Part shown: positions 1 through 8,711 of the stretch, piece by piece
How positions within the stretch are numbered: position 1 is the stretch's first letter
How the letters are laid out: every line of letters begins with the position of its first letter
Origin: Neobacillus driksii
Lineage (GTDB): Bacteria; Bacillota; Bacilli; Bacillales; Cytobacillaceae
Direction of reading: 5' to 3'
Length of the DNA stretch: 64,000 nt
Assembly (NCBI RefSeq): GCF_013409995.1
Contig: NZ_JACCBX010000001.1
Location: 639,477 to 703,476 of the forward strand
Notes under the pieces: model-generated
Databases searched by the model: none
Told to the model about the DNA's origin: nothing
The model's input: only the letters and a program-made list of their open reading frames with translations
Position numbers and translations under genes: made by a program

Positions 1-2
1 AT

Positions 3-824
3 GGTTCAGATAATATAATTATTTCATCTTTTGTTGGTATTACATGGGTGGGAATAATTGCAAATTTTAATTTAATTATAGGTGCAATTGATATGGTTGT
101 AACACAAATATTTAATTCATTAACTGCTAGTATAGGAAATTTAAATGCTAAAGAGGATAATTCTAAAAGTTTTTTTGTATTCTCTACTTTAAATATTGCA
201 AACTTTTGGTTATTTGGCTTTTGTAGTATTTGCTTGTGGATTTTATGTAATCCTTTTGTATCATTATGGTTAGGAACTAACTATAAAATTTCATATGGAA
301 TTTTGTTAGTTTTAATAATTAATTTCTATATGAGAGGAATGCAAAATGCTGTTTATCTATTTAGAACCACTATGGGAATCTTTAAGCAGTTATTATATAT
401 TCCAATAATTGCTGCCATAATAAATATAATATTATCCATAATTCTTGTTCAATATCTAGGAGTATTGGGAGTATTCCTTGGAACAGCAATTTCAAGATTG
501 CTAACTTTTACTATTTTCGAACCATATTTTCTATTTAAGCATGGATACAAACGATCCGTTTTGCCTTTTTATTTAAAATATGTATCCTTTTTTCTTTTGC
601 TTGTAGCGACTGGTTGGTTGACTAAAATTATCTGTAATCTGTTTCTAAATGAGACGTGGAGTGGATTTTTTATTTCTATTATAATTTGTATTTTGTTACC
701 TAATATTATTTTTACAGTTTTGTTCTTTAGGACAAAAGAATTTAAATACTGTTACTCCATTATAAAAAATTTCCTTTCCAGACTATTCTATAAAAATAAA
801 TTGAAAGTGAAACTTAATAATTAA
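3..824 (+). CDS. Polysaccharide flippase (Wzx/MATE-like), C-terminal part
   Basis: The reading frame is open to the left edge, so the gene starts outside the window; the GTG at 48 is only an internal codon. The visible 273 residues hold about six hydrophobic segments, and the opening stretch GSDNIIISSFVGITWVG followed by a long membrane region is typical of the C-terminal half of lipid-linked oligosaccharide flippases (RfbX/Wzx, MOP superfamily), which move undecaprenyl-linked repeat units across the cytoplasmic membrane. The C-terminus is basic (FYKNKLKVKLNN). An acyltransferase gene follows on the same strand 71 bp downstream, which fits an exopolysaccharide or capsule locus. The family is assigned from overall pattern, and substrate cannot be told. 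Confidence 0.8.
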   Translation, partial: GSDNIIISSFVGITWVGIIANFNLIIGAIDMVVTQIFNSLTASIGNLNAKEDNSKSFFVFSTLNIANFWLFGFCSICLWILCNPFVSLWLGTNYKISYGILLVLIINFYMRGMQNAVYLFRTTMGIFKQLLYIPIIAAIINIILSIILVQYLGVLGVFLGTAISRLLTFTIFEPYFLFKHGYKRSVLPFYLKYVSFFLLLVATGWLTKIICNLFLNETWSGFFISIIICILLPNIIFTVLFFRTKEFKYCYSIIKNFLSRLFYKNKLKVKLNN

Positions 825-895
825 CATGATTTTGTTGTGTGATTTAAGATTCAATCATGTTTAAAACATAATAAAAGGTAGAAGGGGTAATTTCA

Positions 896-2008
896 GTGTT
901 AAAACCATTAACTTCATTTAGATTTTTTGCTGCATTAGCAGTTTTTTTTTCGCACCTTAGTTACTTTAAAGAATACAATTATTTGGAATGGTTATATGTA
1001 CATATCTTTTATGAAGGATCCATGGGTGTATCTTTTTTCTTTATTTTATCGGGATTTATCTTAACATATAATTATCATGATAAGTTTAACCCACTTAATA
1101 AATATAACACTTCAAAATTCTTAATCTCAAGATTCGCAAGGATATACCCCGTACACATTCTTACATTTATTTTATCATTACCCCTTTTATATAAAGCCTT
1201 TTTGGAAAGTACATTAATAACATTGGCAAAAGCAATACCGAATCTTATGCTTTTACACAGTTTTTTTCCAATAAGAGAGGTTTACTTTTCTTTTAATGGC
1301 GTTTCTTGGAGTCTATCAAATGAAATATTCTTCTATCTTTGCATGCCTATAATAATTTATTTTTACAATAAGTTTAATTTAAATGGTTTAAAACCTCTTA
1401 TATATATAGTCATTTTATTGTTAGTAGCAACCACATTCGCTATTGGTTTTAGTGATAGCTTAATTAAGGGGTGGTTATTATATATATTTCCATTATTTAG
1501 AATGATTGAATTTATAATTGGAACATTAATTGCTATTCTTTTTATAAAACAGCCTATAAATTGGAATAAATATCAGAAGTATTTTACTCTATTTGAAATC
1601 TCTTCATTATTAAGTCTTTTAATTGGAATGTACATTAATAATTTTGTCCCTACTACTTTCCACTACGGTTTATACTATATACCTTTTATGAGCTTAATTA
1701 TATATATTTTTGCTTATCAAATGGGAAGAATATCAAAATTAATTTCTAATAGATTATTCATTTACTTAGGAGAAATAAGTTTTTCATTCTATATGTTGCA
1801 TCAATTGGTAATTAGGTATTCTTCTTACATACCAGGGATTAAGTCATCACCAATTATATTAGCTATTTTCTCTTTTATCATTTCCTTATTTGGGAGTGTG
1901 ATAATTTATTCATTATATGAGGTGCCTTTAAGGAATAAAATTAAGAATTGGTATTATGTAATATTTCCGAAAAAAAGAATTATAGAGCATCGAAAAGTTG
2001 CTCGATAG
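896..2008 (+). CDS. Acyltransferase family 3 membrane protein (OafA-like)
   Basis: 370 residues from a GTG start preceded by an AAGGGG ribosome site. The N-terminus (LTSFRFFAALAVFFSHL), the GVSFFFILSGFILTYNY segment near residue 45 and SRFARIYPVH near residue 80 are hallmarks of the acyltransferase-3 family, integral membrane enzymes that add acetyl or other acyl groups to sugars of surface polysaccharides. The His in FFSHL and the Arg in RFARIYP correspond to conserved functional positions. About ten membrane helices are apparent. Placed after a flippase, it probably O-acylates the same glycan. A broken relative lies on the other strand near 3290-3552. Confidence 0.88.
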   Translation: MLKPLTSFRFFAALAVFFSHLSYFKEYNYLEWLYVHIFYEGSMGVSFFFILSGFILTYNYHDKFNPLNKYNTSKFLISRFARIYPVHILTFILSLPLLYKAFLESTLITLAKAIPNLMLLHSFFPIREVYFSFNGVSWSLSNEIFFYLCMPIIIYFYNKFNLNGLKPLIYIVILLLVATTFAIGFSDSLIKGWLLYIFPLFRMIEFIIGTLIAILFIKQPINWNKYQKYFTLFEISSLLSLLIGMYINNFVPTTFHYGLYYIPFMSLIIYIFAYQMGRISKLISNRLFIYLGEISFSFYMLHQLVIRYSSYIPGIKSSPIILAIFSFIISLFGSVIIYSLYEVPLRNKIKNWYYVIFPKKRIIEHRKVAR

Positions 2009-2350
2009 GGAAATTTTTATAATATAAGGATGTTAATAAAGATGAATGGCTTATAACATCTATTCCACGGATGTTTATAATATAAGTATTTTTACTCTAT
2101 TATAATTAGATTAAAAAATATAAATTAGAAGTGGCAAATAATTGCTTCTGATTTGTAGACAAAATAAAATCCGAAAGTCTCTATTTTTGTGCTTTCTGTA
2201 CCGTGAATTTAAAGAAGATAGCCAATAGTATGGATTAAACCAGAAATGGTATAAAAATGGTACTAGTGTCCCTTTTCCTTTAACCCACAATATGGACAGT
2301 ATATATAATAAAAGTAACTATACTGCTAAAAGATGACCTCGGTATTGTAC
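2009..2350. other. Intergenic stretch without recognised gene
   Basis: AT-rich DNA with no convincing reading frame in either direction. The right end (about 2353 on, GAGGGCACTGAAAAAC) looks like the outer end of an IS1182-type element. Confidence 0.4.
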
Positions 2351-2352
2351 GA

Positions 2353-2722
2353 GGGCACTGAAAAACTTTCCCTTTTACTATGATTTATGTGTTATCTCAA
2401 AAAGAATAGGCAACTTCTTGTATGATTTTTGGCAAGGAGTTGCCTATTTCTATTTTCCTACCTTCTTTTTTTCTTTTAAAAGCGTAATGATTCGCTTCAA
2501 ATTGAACAGAAATATGGTTTTTGCACCTTGTATTTCCCTTCCAAACGGACCCGAAGTTGATGCTGTATCATACCCGTGGCCATGTTTTAATTCGCTATTT
2601 TTTGCTTCAATTTTTTATATCGTGAACGTCCGAGTTCTTTAAACTCTTCACTGTTTTGGAATGCTTCCTGTTCCTTATGTTCGGTGGATTTAATCGAAAC
2701 AGAATAAGTTTTACTTTGCTCA
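2353..2722 (-). pseudogene. IS1182-family transposase, C-terminal remnant
   Basis: Read on the minus strand, the frame ending at a stop near 2450 gives ELGRSRYKIEAKNSELKHGHGYDTA followed by GPFG.EIQGAKTIFLFNLKRII, the conserved end of IS1182-type DDE transposases. One base is missing in an A-run near 2612, breaking the frame. A hairpin (AATAGGCAACT and AGTTGCCTATT) lies just past the stop at 2405-2450. The GAGGGCACTGAAAAAC at about 2350 may be the element's terminal repeat. The 5' part of the gene is lost and the frame runs directly into an IS3 fragment. Confidence 0.7.
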
Positions 2723-2960
2723 TAATCAACTTAACCCTTAAAATGACCAAAGAATGATTCCATAGGAGCATTATCCCAACAATATCACTTACGGGATATA
2801 GGTTGCATTATATCCAGGTTCTTAACTTTATCTTGAAAGAGGGGATGAGTATAATGGTGCCCTTGATCTGAATGAGGATTGCACCATCATGGAAAGGATT
2901 CTCCATGGCCTCTTTGAGTCTTCCTAATTCGTTATAAACAATAACAATCTCTAATGAAGT
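2723..2960 (-). pseudogene. IS3/IS150-family OrfB remnant
   Basis: The minus strand translates to EAMENPFHDGAIL, then HSDQG.HYT after a frameshift, then P.SRK.YCWDNAPMESFFGHFK with internal stops. These are the conserved blocks of the IS3-family integrase core (HSDQG, SRKGNCWDNA, MESFF). Only about 80 codons remain, with at least one frameshift and two stop codons. It abuts the IS1182 remnant at about 2723. Confidence 0.75.
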
Positions 2961-3004
2961 GGATAAAAAATGGGATAACTGCTAGACTATTATCAACAGT
3001 TTCT

Positions 3005-3288
3005 GCCAGATTAGATAAGAGAACGATATCCAACCATTGAAATAGGAGGAAGTACTGTTCGAGCTTATGTAAGTGAAATAATAGACATCTTTCAAATACC
3101 AAATGTGACTCATACTAGTCCTCACGAGACTGTAGAGGAATTACCATGGGGTCCAACAGGGCACAAGTAGATTGGGGCGAAATCACCGTAAAAAACTCAA
3201 TGAACAAAGAAGTTAAATTATATTTAATAACCTTGTCCTCGCTCATTCACGTTATAAGTATGTTAAATGGTTAGCCGTCCTTTTACTA
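3005..3288 (+). pseudogene. IS21-family IstA transposase, central fragment
   Basis: The plus strand gives PTIEIGGSTVRAYVSEI, then TVEELPWG, then after a one-base shift QVDWGEITVKNS and KLYLITL, and after another shift LAHSRYKYVKWL. These blocks are the conserved centre of IS21-type IstA proteins, including the first catalytic Asp region (QVDWGE). Frameshifts and stops make it nonfunctional. The N-terminal part of an IstA lies separately at 6506-6715. Confidence 0.75.
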
Positions 3289-3552
3289 CCAGATAAATAA
3301 ATAATAAGGTATTAAAAAAAGCTAATACGTGGACAGGATATATTTTAGCTAATCTTGCAATATAAAAGGAACTAAAATTCCACTTGTTAAGACTATGAAA
3401 TCGATCCTAATAATTGTAAGTTATGATGAAACCAGAAAGAGTAAAGAAAAAAGAAACTCCTATGTATCCTAATGGATAATAACTAAACCCAAATGCCACA
3501 AGAATACCAGAAAAGCAGCAAAAAAACGAAACGATGTTAGTGTATTAATCAT
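3289..3552 (-). pseudogene. Truncated, frameshifted acyltransferase-3 gene
   Basis: On the minus strand an ATG at 3552, preceded by GGAGG, opens MINTLTSFRFFAAFLVFLWHLGL; after a one-base shift near 3480 the frame continues GYIGVSFFFTLSGFIITYNY and, past a stop, IARLAKIYPVHVLAFFNTL. These match, block for block, the N-terminus of the intact acyltransferase at 896-2008. The gene is cut at about 3290 where the IS21 remnant begins. It is a dead paralogue of an O-acyltransferase. Confidence 0.8.
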
Positions 3553-3743
3553 AAATTTCCTCCGACTATATTAATTTGAAAATTAAAACACAAAAAATAT
3601 AGCCTGAATTTCAACTTTATCCCCATGCAGGACTATAATTTCCATAGGGACCTCCTATCTTTTTATTTCATTAAATCACCGTTGGTGTTCTATATCAAGG
3701 ATCTTTCTTTTTGCCCAACACGCCTTTCTAACATAAAAAGAGG

Positions 3744-3911
3744 ATTGGTGGACAGACCTCAGGAATAAAAACAATTACCAGTCTACAAAAGAGATTACAA
3801 ATGAGTGTGGTGTTTCGCGGTCATTGATTACTATTTATCTGAATAAATTTGAAATCGCTATAAAAGTAAGCAATCCAGATGCCGGCTATAAAGATAGAGA
3901 ATGGCTCTAGT
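3744..3911 (+). pseudogene. Fragment with repeated helix-turn-helix motif, phage-like
   Basis: The frame reads DWWTDLRNKNNYQSTKEITN, then ECGVSRSLITIYLNKFEI, then YKDREWL and a stop. The pattern of a YKD.EWL block followed by an ECGVS...I..YL.KF helix-turn-helix is typical of proteins with tandem resolvase-like HTH repeats found in phages. No start codon or complete domain remains. Identification is from pattern only. Confidence 0.35.
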
Positions 3912-4071
3912 AATTTATGAAATAAATGAAGCTTCTACCTAATGGTATGGATTTTTTTTAGAAGATGCCAATATTAAATCTAACCCATTTTTGAATACAC
4001 TAAACGTTTAACAGTTTCCGTTATTGGCTTAACAGCATATACCCTTACTAGGACTAATAGGAGGGGACTAT

Positions 4072-6066
4072 ATGACTTACGTGATACAATTAGCAAATTG
4101 GGGTATTCATAACGATGGGACACACCCAAAAGAAACAACTAATGGAATAAATAACGCATTAATTTGGGCTGCTAATGAAGGATTTAATACGGTTGTTATT
4201 CCGAATGGGACATACCTCATTTATGGAATAGGTACCAATCCAAATGTTATATGCAAAAATGGTATTCATGTTCCAAGTAATATGCATTTAAAATTAAGTG
4301 GAAACACAGTTTTAAAGATAGAACCTAACGGAGGTTTTACTTATTCTGTTATCTCTGTGGGAAATAAAGAAAATGTTAAAATTAGTGGAGGCAAAATCGC
4401 AGGAGATAGGAACAACCATGTTTATTACCTTACTCAAAACATGGAGAGTGGAGGCATCGACAATAACGGTAAACCCATTGCAGATAGTACAAAAATAAGA
4501 ACGGTTGGGTACTTTGATCAAGCTAGTCAGTCAGATAAATTTCCCGTTCCAAGATACTACGCTGAAAAGTCAGGCATTACTACAACAACCTTTGATGCAT
4601 TTTATTATGATATTAATAATGTTTATTTAGGCAAACAAACATCCCTTGCCTTTAATACTGGTATATTATCAGGTTATCCAGCAGGTACCAAGAAAATAAA
4701 AATCGTTGTTAATCAACCTGATCCAACTCATGCATCCATAAAAATTAAAAATGGACTTTGGATGGAAGATGATTTCGGTTATGGTATTGACATAAAATAC
4801 AGTAAAAATGTGAGAATTGACAATGTGGAGTTATATGATTTAACTGGTGACGGTTTGTATGTAGGAGTAGATGGAGTTACAAACGGTAATCCTCCATCGG
4901 ATAATGTTGTTGTGAATAATTGTAAAATTTACAATTGCAGAAGGCAAGGGATCTCAGCTGTTGGTGTTATTAATAGTATTATTAAAAAATGCGAAATATA
5001 TGGAACTAATGGAGTGTCACCTCAATACGGAATTGATGTTGAATCAGCTAAAAATGAAAATGTCACCATAGCAGAATGCTATGTGCATGATAATGTCGGA
5101 GGTGGAATTCATTTTTATAGTGGAAACCACACAACATGTTTCAATAACAGAGTGGAAAATAATAATTTATCTGTAGGTTATACCGATTATTGCAAAATAC
5201 AAAATAATACATTAATATCTTCAAGCATTGTACCAATATGGTTAACAGATGGTGGAGACCCAATTGACTTGATTATTCAAGGTAATGTTGTAATCGATGG
5301 CAATATATCAATACCTAATATCACTAGACCTTCCTTAATAGGGAATAAAATAATTAGAGGTCAAATATCGTTTTCCGGTACAAGGCAAGGGTATTCAGCC
5401 AACAATGATATAGTGGCAGATACAGCAAGTATTGATTACGGGTTTAAAATTTTTAATAATGCTGTGGTTCATTCTGTTGGAGACAATATAATAGGTGAGT
5501 TTACAAATGCTTCCGTATATAGCACCGGAAATTCAACTAGTACCGTGGTATTTGATAATTTATCGATAAAATCACACAGGCAAGCAATAAAAACCTCTGG
5601 GAATGAAACTATATTTAATAATCTTTTCGTTGATAAAGAATTTGTTATTAACACTAATACAGATGAAGCGTCACTGGTCGGTAGAGTTCTATTTAATGGT
5701 GGTGTAATAAAGAACTTAACAAAAACCTGGAAGGCAATTGGCTCAACAACGAATGTGAGATATACCAATGTGAAAATCATCACGTCAATAAATGTAATTT
5801 ATCTATGGGGTTCAAATGCTAAGATGGATGTAATGGATAACATTATTGAAATACCTGAAAACCATACAAGTGATATAATTAGACTAGACGCGGCATCAAG
5901 TGGATTGTTAATTGGGAATAAATTAATTAAAAAGGCCGGTACTACAGGGAAGGGGATTGTTACTGCCAATTCGAGTGCGTTGAGTAAAATTTGGAACAAT
6001 TATCTTATAGGTTGTACTATCAACAACAAGACAACAGACGATGTACGAAATAATATAGTATTCTGA
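4072..6066 (+). CDS. Right-handed parallel beta-helix protein, YobO/phage tail-spike-like
   Basis: 664 residues from an ATG with a strong AGGAGG site. The N-terminal 110 residues (ANWGIHNDGTHPKETTNGINNAL, then VVIPNGTYLI and ISGGKIAGDRNNH) form the start of a pectate-lyase-superfamily beta helix as in phage tail spikes and the SPbeta-borne YobO of B. subtilis. Repeated N-N-x-I/V steps continue to the end (VVNNCKIYNC, ITECYVHDN-type turns), fitting a long solenoid. There is no signal peptide, as in phage structural proteins. Together with the broken holin downstream it is most likely the receptor-binding or depolymerase spike of a decayed prophage. The frame is fully intact in a region where every neighbour is broken. 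Enzymatic activity cannot be inferred. Confidence 0.75.
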   Translation: MTYVIQLANWGIHNDGTHPKETTNGINNALIWAANEGFNTVVIPNGTYLIYGIGTNPNVICKNGIHVPSNMHLKLSGNTVLKIEPNGGFTYSVISVGNKENVKISGGKIAGDRNNHVYYLTQNMESGGIDNNGKPIADSTKIRTVGYFDQASQSDKFPVPRYYAEKSGITTTTFDAFYYDINNVYLGKQTSLAFNTGILSGYPAGTKKIKIVVNQPDPTHASIKIKNGLWMEDDFGYGIDIKYSKNVRIDNVELYDLTGDGLYVGVDGVTNGNPPSDNVVVNNCKIYNCRRQGISAVGVINSIIKKCEIYGTNGVSPQYGIDVESAKNENVTIAECYVHDNVGGGIHFYSGNHTTCFNNRVENNNLSVGYTDYCKIQNNTLISSSIVPIWLTDGGDPIDLIIQGNVVIDGNISIPNITRPSLIGNKIIRGQISFSGTRQGYSANNDIVADTASIDYGFKIFNNAVVHSVGDNIIGEFTNASVYSTGNSTSTVVFDNLSIKSHRQAIKTSGNETIFNNLFVDKEFVINTNTDEASLVGRVLFNGGVIKNLTKTWKAIGSTTNVRYTNVKIITSINVIYLWGSNAKMDVMDNIIEIPENHTSDIIRLDAASSGLLIGNKLIKKAGTTGKGIVTANSSALSKIWNNYLIGCTINNKTTDDVRNNIVF

Positions 6067-6196
6067 CTCAGAATGTTACGTTTGATTCCTTAAAAAATTG
6101 ATTAGGAATTTAGTAAGAGAGGGCTGTGCATCAATCCGCTTTTAATGTCACAATTGATCCCAATTTTGATGTAAAAACTAAAAATTATAACTTATA

Positions 6197-6224
6197 GGGA
6201 GCTGATTTTAGCTCTCTTTTTATT
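6197..6224 (+). terminator. Rho-independent terminator after the beta-helix gene
   Basis: GGGAGCT and AGCTCTC arms around ATTTT, followed by TTTTTATTT. Confidence 0.6.
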
Positions 6225-6234
6225 TGGAAGCTAG

Positions 6235-6430
6235 ATGAACGGATGGGAAGTGTTTTATAAAACGGGTGCAACAGTTACTGGTGCTTTTGTATGTTGGGCA
6301 TCTTGAGGGGAGTGTCTTGCTACAGACATTACTTGCCTTGTGATTATCGATTACGTCAGCGGATTGCTTGCTAGTGGGGTAGAAGGCAAGTTAAGCAGCA
6401 AAGTCGGAATTAAAGGACTGCACAAATTAA
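6235..6430 (+). pseudogene. Phage holin remnant (phi29/Bhl type)
   Basis: ATG at 6235 opens MNGWEVFYKTGATVTGAFVCW; after a TGA near residue 25 the same frame gives VIIDYVSGLLASGVEGKLSS and KVGIKGL. The block DYVSG..A...EGKLSSKVG.KG is diagnostic of the toxin-secretion/phage-lysis holin family. The gene has a premature stop and loses its C-terminal half. It places the beta-helix gene in a prophage remnant. Confidence 0.7.
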
Positions 6431-6505
6431 AAAAACACTTGTCAACATTCCAAAATACACATACACTTCCAGTTGGGACAAAGCAGTGCAGGAGGTATTA
6501 AGGTG

Positions 6506-6715
6506 ATGTTAGCAGTAGCCGAGATTAAATATATCAGACATGAAGTTAACATAATCAGATGTAGTAAAAAGGACTGGAAGAGATCCAAGAACGATAAAGA
6601 AGTATGCAGAAATGGAGGATTTCAACCAAAAGCCAAAGAAAAAGCAAACAAGGGTAGCTCCGGTATTAGGACCTGTAAAGGCAATCCTGGATGAATAGAT
6701 TAAGGAGGATAGAAA
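6506..6715 (+). pseudogene. IS21-family IstA transposase, N-terminal fragment
   Basis: ATG at 6506 with AGGAGGT at 6490 gives MLAVAEIKYIRHEVN, then after a frameshift VKRTGRDPRTIKKYAEMEDF and KAILDE. This is the N-terminal helix-turn-helix region of IstA. The gene is broken by a frameshift and a stop and ends at about 6715. The central part of an IstA is found 3.3 kb upstream in the same orientation, so the order is permuted relative to an intact gene. Confidence 0.75.
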
Positions 6716-6836
6716 CCATCTTCTCCGATGTCATTTGATCCGTAGTTGGTTATAACATGCATATCATATCCAAAGAGGCTTCTTCGAATTGTACCATGAA
6801 TTCCTTTTAGATCCGATGCCGCTTCTCTACCTCTTG

Positions 6837-7280
6837 CTATGTTGACAAAGGCTCGTACAATTCTATTTGCCAAAGCCCAATTATAATTTTTTTTGCTGTT
6901 TTTTGATAGTAGTTATAAAGAACTAAAAGTGAAAATGCTGCGAATGAGTCTAAGAGTACATCATTAAAAGACCCTGACCTTTCTGGAACTAAAGATTGAT
7001 GGTATTCATCCCCAAGTGCATAAGTTGTTGTTATTACCCATGACAGCGCAATGTGTTTCCTTTTAAGAACTAGAAAAATTAAAATTGCTAACAATCCAAA
7101 AATACATATGTGAGCACCTTTACGAATAATTGTATTAAGCAATTCAGCTTGATTATATTCTAGTCGAAGAATGTTTTGCAGAAGGGATAAGGTGTTTTCA
7201 CCACTAAAAAAACTTAATGAAGTAAATCCAAAAATAATCGTACACCAGATTAATGTAAATGTGATAGAATTATCATTCAC
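6837..7280 (-). CDS. VanZ-like membrane protein
   Basis: 147 residues from a GTG start with only a weak ribosome site. The protein has four hydrophobic segments and the family signature: RKGAHICIFGLLAIL around residue 48, GDEYHQSLVPERSGSFNDVLLDSFAA around residue 90. VanZ-family proteins are small integral membrane proteins; some raise tolerance to glycopeptides or lipoglycopeptides, but most have no known role. It is divergent from the RiPP locus starting at 7692. An ATG frame just upstream (MDKIFELLGIKK) stops one base out of phase before the GTG, so the start may have been shifted by a one-base change in an A-run. The last dozen residues look unrelated to the family, suggesting a replaced C-terminus. 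Confidence 0.72.
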   Translation of the reverse strand: MNDNSITFTLIWCTIIFGFTSLSFFSGENTLSLLQNILRLEYNQAELLNTIIRKGAHICIFGLLAILIFLVLKRKHIALSWVITTTYALGDEYHQSLVPERSGSFNDVLLDSFAAFSLLVLYNYYQKTAKKIIIGLWQIELYEPLST

Positions 7281-7691
7281 TTTTTTATACCCAGTAGTTC
7301 AAAAATTTTATCCATTTCAAAACCCCTTAAAAATAATTTATAATAAAACGTTCTCTAATGGGAAATTAAATTCCTTCTTTATTTAAAATGTTTAATCAAT
7401 AAAGTTTTGCAGTTTCTTAAGAAAAACGTGCTCAGTTTCAATATAGTCTTTCTGATTCAAGTGTAAATCTTCATAATGAGTCTAGTTAACCGTATTAATA
7501 AAATTAATGTTTTAAGTTTCACTTAATAATTATGGATATTTAATTATTAGTCATTTATTGTCGAAAATTTGTTCTTTAAAAAGAACGTATTGTTATTTAT
7601 AATTAACTTATTGGTCGATGTTCACTAATGATTTTTGAATTATTACTCTGTATATCGACTCAAATTATAGTAAAGGTTGGAGATTATTGTT
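7281..7691. other. AT-rich divergent intergenic region ahead of RiPP locus
   Basis: No gene is apparent. It should hold the promoters for the VanZ-like gene and the peptide locus, but no well-spaced sigma-A box is obvious. A perfect 7-bp inverted repeat is listed separately at 7571-7586. Confidence 0.5.
7571..7586. promoter_or_regulatory. Perfect inverted repeat upstream of RiPP precursor gene
   Basis: GTTCTTTAAAAAGAAC, two 7-base arms with a 2-base centre, 106 bp before the precursor start. The compact symmetric form suits a repressor operator rather than a terminator (no T-run). The regulator is unknown. Confidence 0.35.
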
Positions 7692-7877
7692 ATGAAAAAA
7701 ATAAGTTATGTTAGTCCGAAGATTTTGAGCCATAGTCCAATACGATTTGAAACTTCTCAAAGCTGGAATAAAGGGAGAGGGCCAATTTCTGGAGATCCAG
7801 GTAAGAGTGATGGAGATAAATATCCACATGATCCGTTTGAACCAAAAAAACCGCAGCCACCTAAAAAAGGAAAATAA
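7692..7877 (+). CDS. Putative RiPP precursor peptide
   Basis: 61 residues starting at ATG 7692, which is 9 bases behind the GGTTGGAG ribosome site; the in-frame TTG at 7677 overlaps that site and is unlikely. The N-terminal part MKKISYVSPKILSHSPIRFE contains YVSPKIL, similar to the YxxPxL recognition motif by which PqqD-like RRE proteins hold lasso leader peptides. The C-terminal part is rich in Pro, Gly, Lys and Asp (GDPGKSDGDKYPHDPFEPKK) and has no Cys. It directly precedes a kinase, a PqqD-like protein, an exporter, a nucleotidyltransferase and a peptidase. It may be a phosphorylated or otherwise modified secreted peptide. I recognise no described core sequence; where the leader ends is unclear. 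Confidence 0.7.
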   Translation: MKKISYVSPKILSHSPIRFETSQSWNKGRGPISGDPGKSDGDKYPHDPFEPKKPQPPKKGK

Positions 7878-7928
7878 ATTATAAATAAAAAATATTAAAA
7901 TAACTACCGTAAAACGAGGGAGTTAACC

Positions 7929-8711
7929 ATGGTTACACTATACAAGAAAATTGGCACCCATAGTATTGAATTTAATATTGACCAACATCAAATTGTTGAA
8001 TTTATTGAAAATAGTTTCTTTGATTTACATGATAAGAAGAGCAAAACCGATTTAAATATAAAAATCGCACTTGGTTATGGTACACCATTTGTAGATTACA
8101 AAGTAAATATCTCAGAAGAAAATGGTAAAGTAATCTTTAAACGCTCCGATTACTTAATTCAAGCAGAACACAGTTACAGTTCAGTGAACATTTTTGTGAA
8201 TAATGAACTGGCATTGAAACATGCACTTATGAATCTTTATAGTGCATACATTGTTTACCATAATTGGGGGTTACTAATTCATTCTTCTTGTGCTATTCAG
8301 GATGGTGAAGCACATATTTTTGCCGGTGAGTCGGGTGCAGGTAAATCTACTGTGGCAAGGCTATCTCAGCCTCGAGAGCTTCTTTCTGATGAAGCTACAC
8401 TCGTTAAAATTACCCCTGATAAAATAACCATTATTAATTCTCCATTTAGGAGTGAATTAACTGAAATTGGCTCATCAGAAATTGCACCTCTGAAAAGCAT
8501 CCAAATTTTACATCAGTCAATTATAAATAAACGAGATACATTGAAAAAAGCAGATGCTTTGGTTGACTTAATTGATAAAGTATTTTACTGGGCTCATACA
8601 CCTGAGGAGACAAAAAATATAATAGGTTTGATGAGGCTATTAGTTGAAAGAGTTCCAACTTACAACCTTTATTTTAAAAAAGATGAGACATTCTGGGAGT
8701 TGATTTCATAA
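7929..8711 (+). CDS. HPr kinase-like P-loop protein of RiPP locus
   Basis: 260 residues. The P-loop GESGAGKST at 133-141 is followed by LSDEATLV at 152-159, the layout of HPr kinase/phosphorylase-fold proteins of the PEP-carboxykinase superfamily; the N-terminal 120 residues are specific to the RiPP-associated subgroup. In paeninodin-type lasso loci such a kinase phosphorylates the C-terminal Ser of the precursor (known of the family). Here the precursor ends in KKGK with no terminal Ser, so a Ser or Thr elsewhere, or another acceptor, would be the target. The stop codon overlaps the next gene by one base (TAATG), implying translational coupling with the PqqD-like protein. Confidence 0.8.
   Translation: MVTLYKKIGTHSIEFNIDQHQIVEFIENSFFDLHDKKSKTDLNIKIALGYGTPFVDYKVNISEENGKVIFKRSDYLIQAEHSYSSVNIFVNNELALKHALMNLYSAYIVYHNWGLLIHSSCAIQDGEAHIFAGESGAGKSTVARLSQPRELLSDEATLVKITPDKITIINSPFRSELTEIGSSEIAPLKSIQILHQSIINKRDTLKKADALVDLIDKVFYWAHTPEETKNIIGLMRLLVERVPTYNLYFKKDETFWELIS

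Noticed and set aside
2418..2642. 74-aa plus-strand frame
   Set aside because: It is the opposite strand of the IS1182 transposase remnant, with no ribosome site.
3583..3645. 20-aa minus-strand frame with AGGAGG ahead of the ATG (MEIIVLHGDKVEIQ)
   Set aside because: Too short to support and lies in decayed DNA; may be the start of a lost gene.
6473..6694. 73-aa frame
   Set aside because: Out-of-phase reading of the IstA N-terminal remnant after its frameshift.
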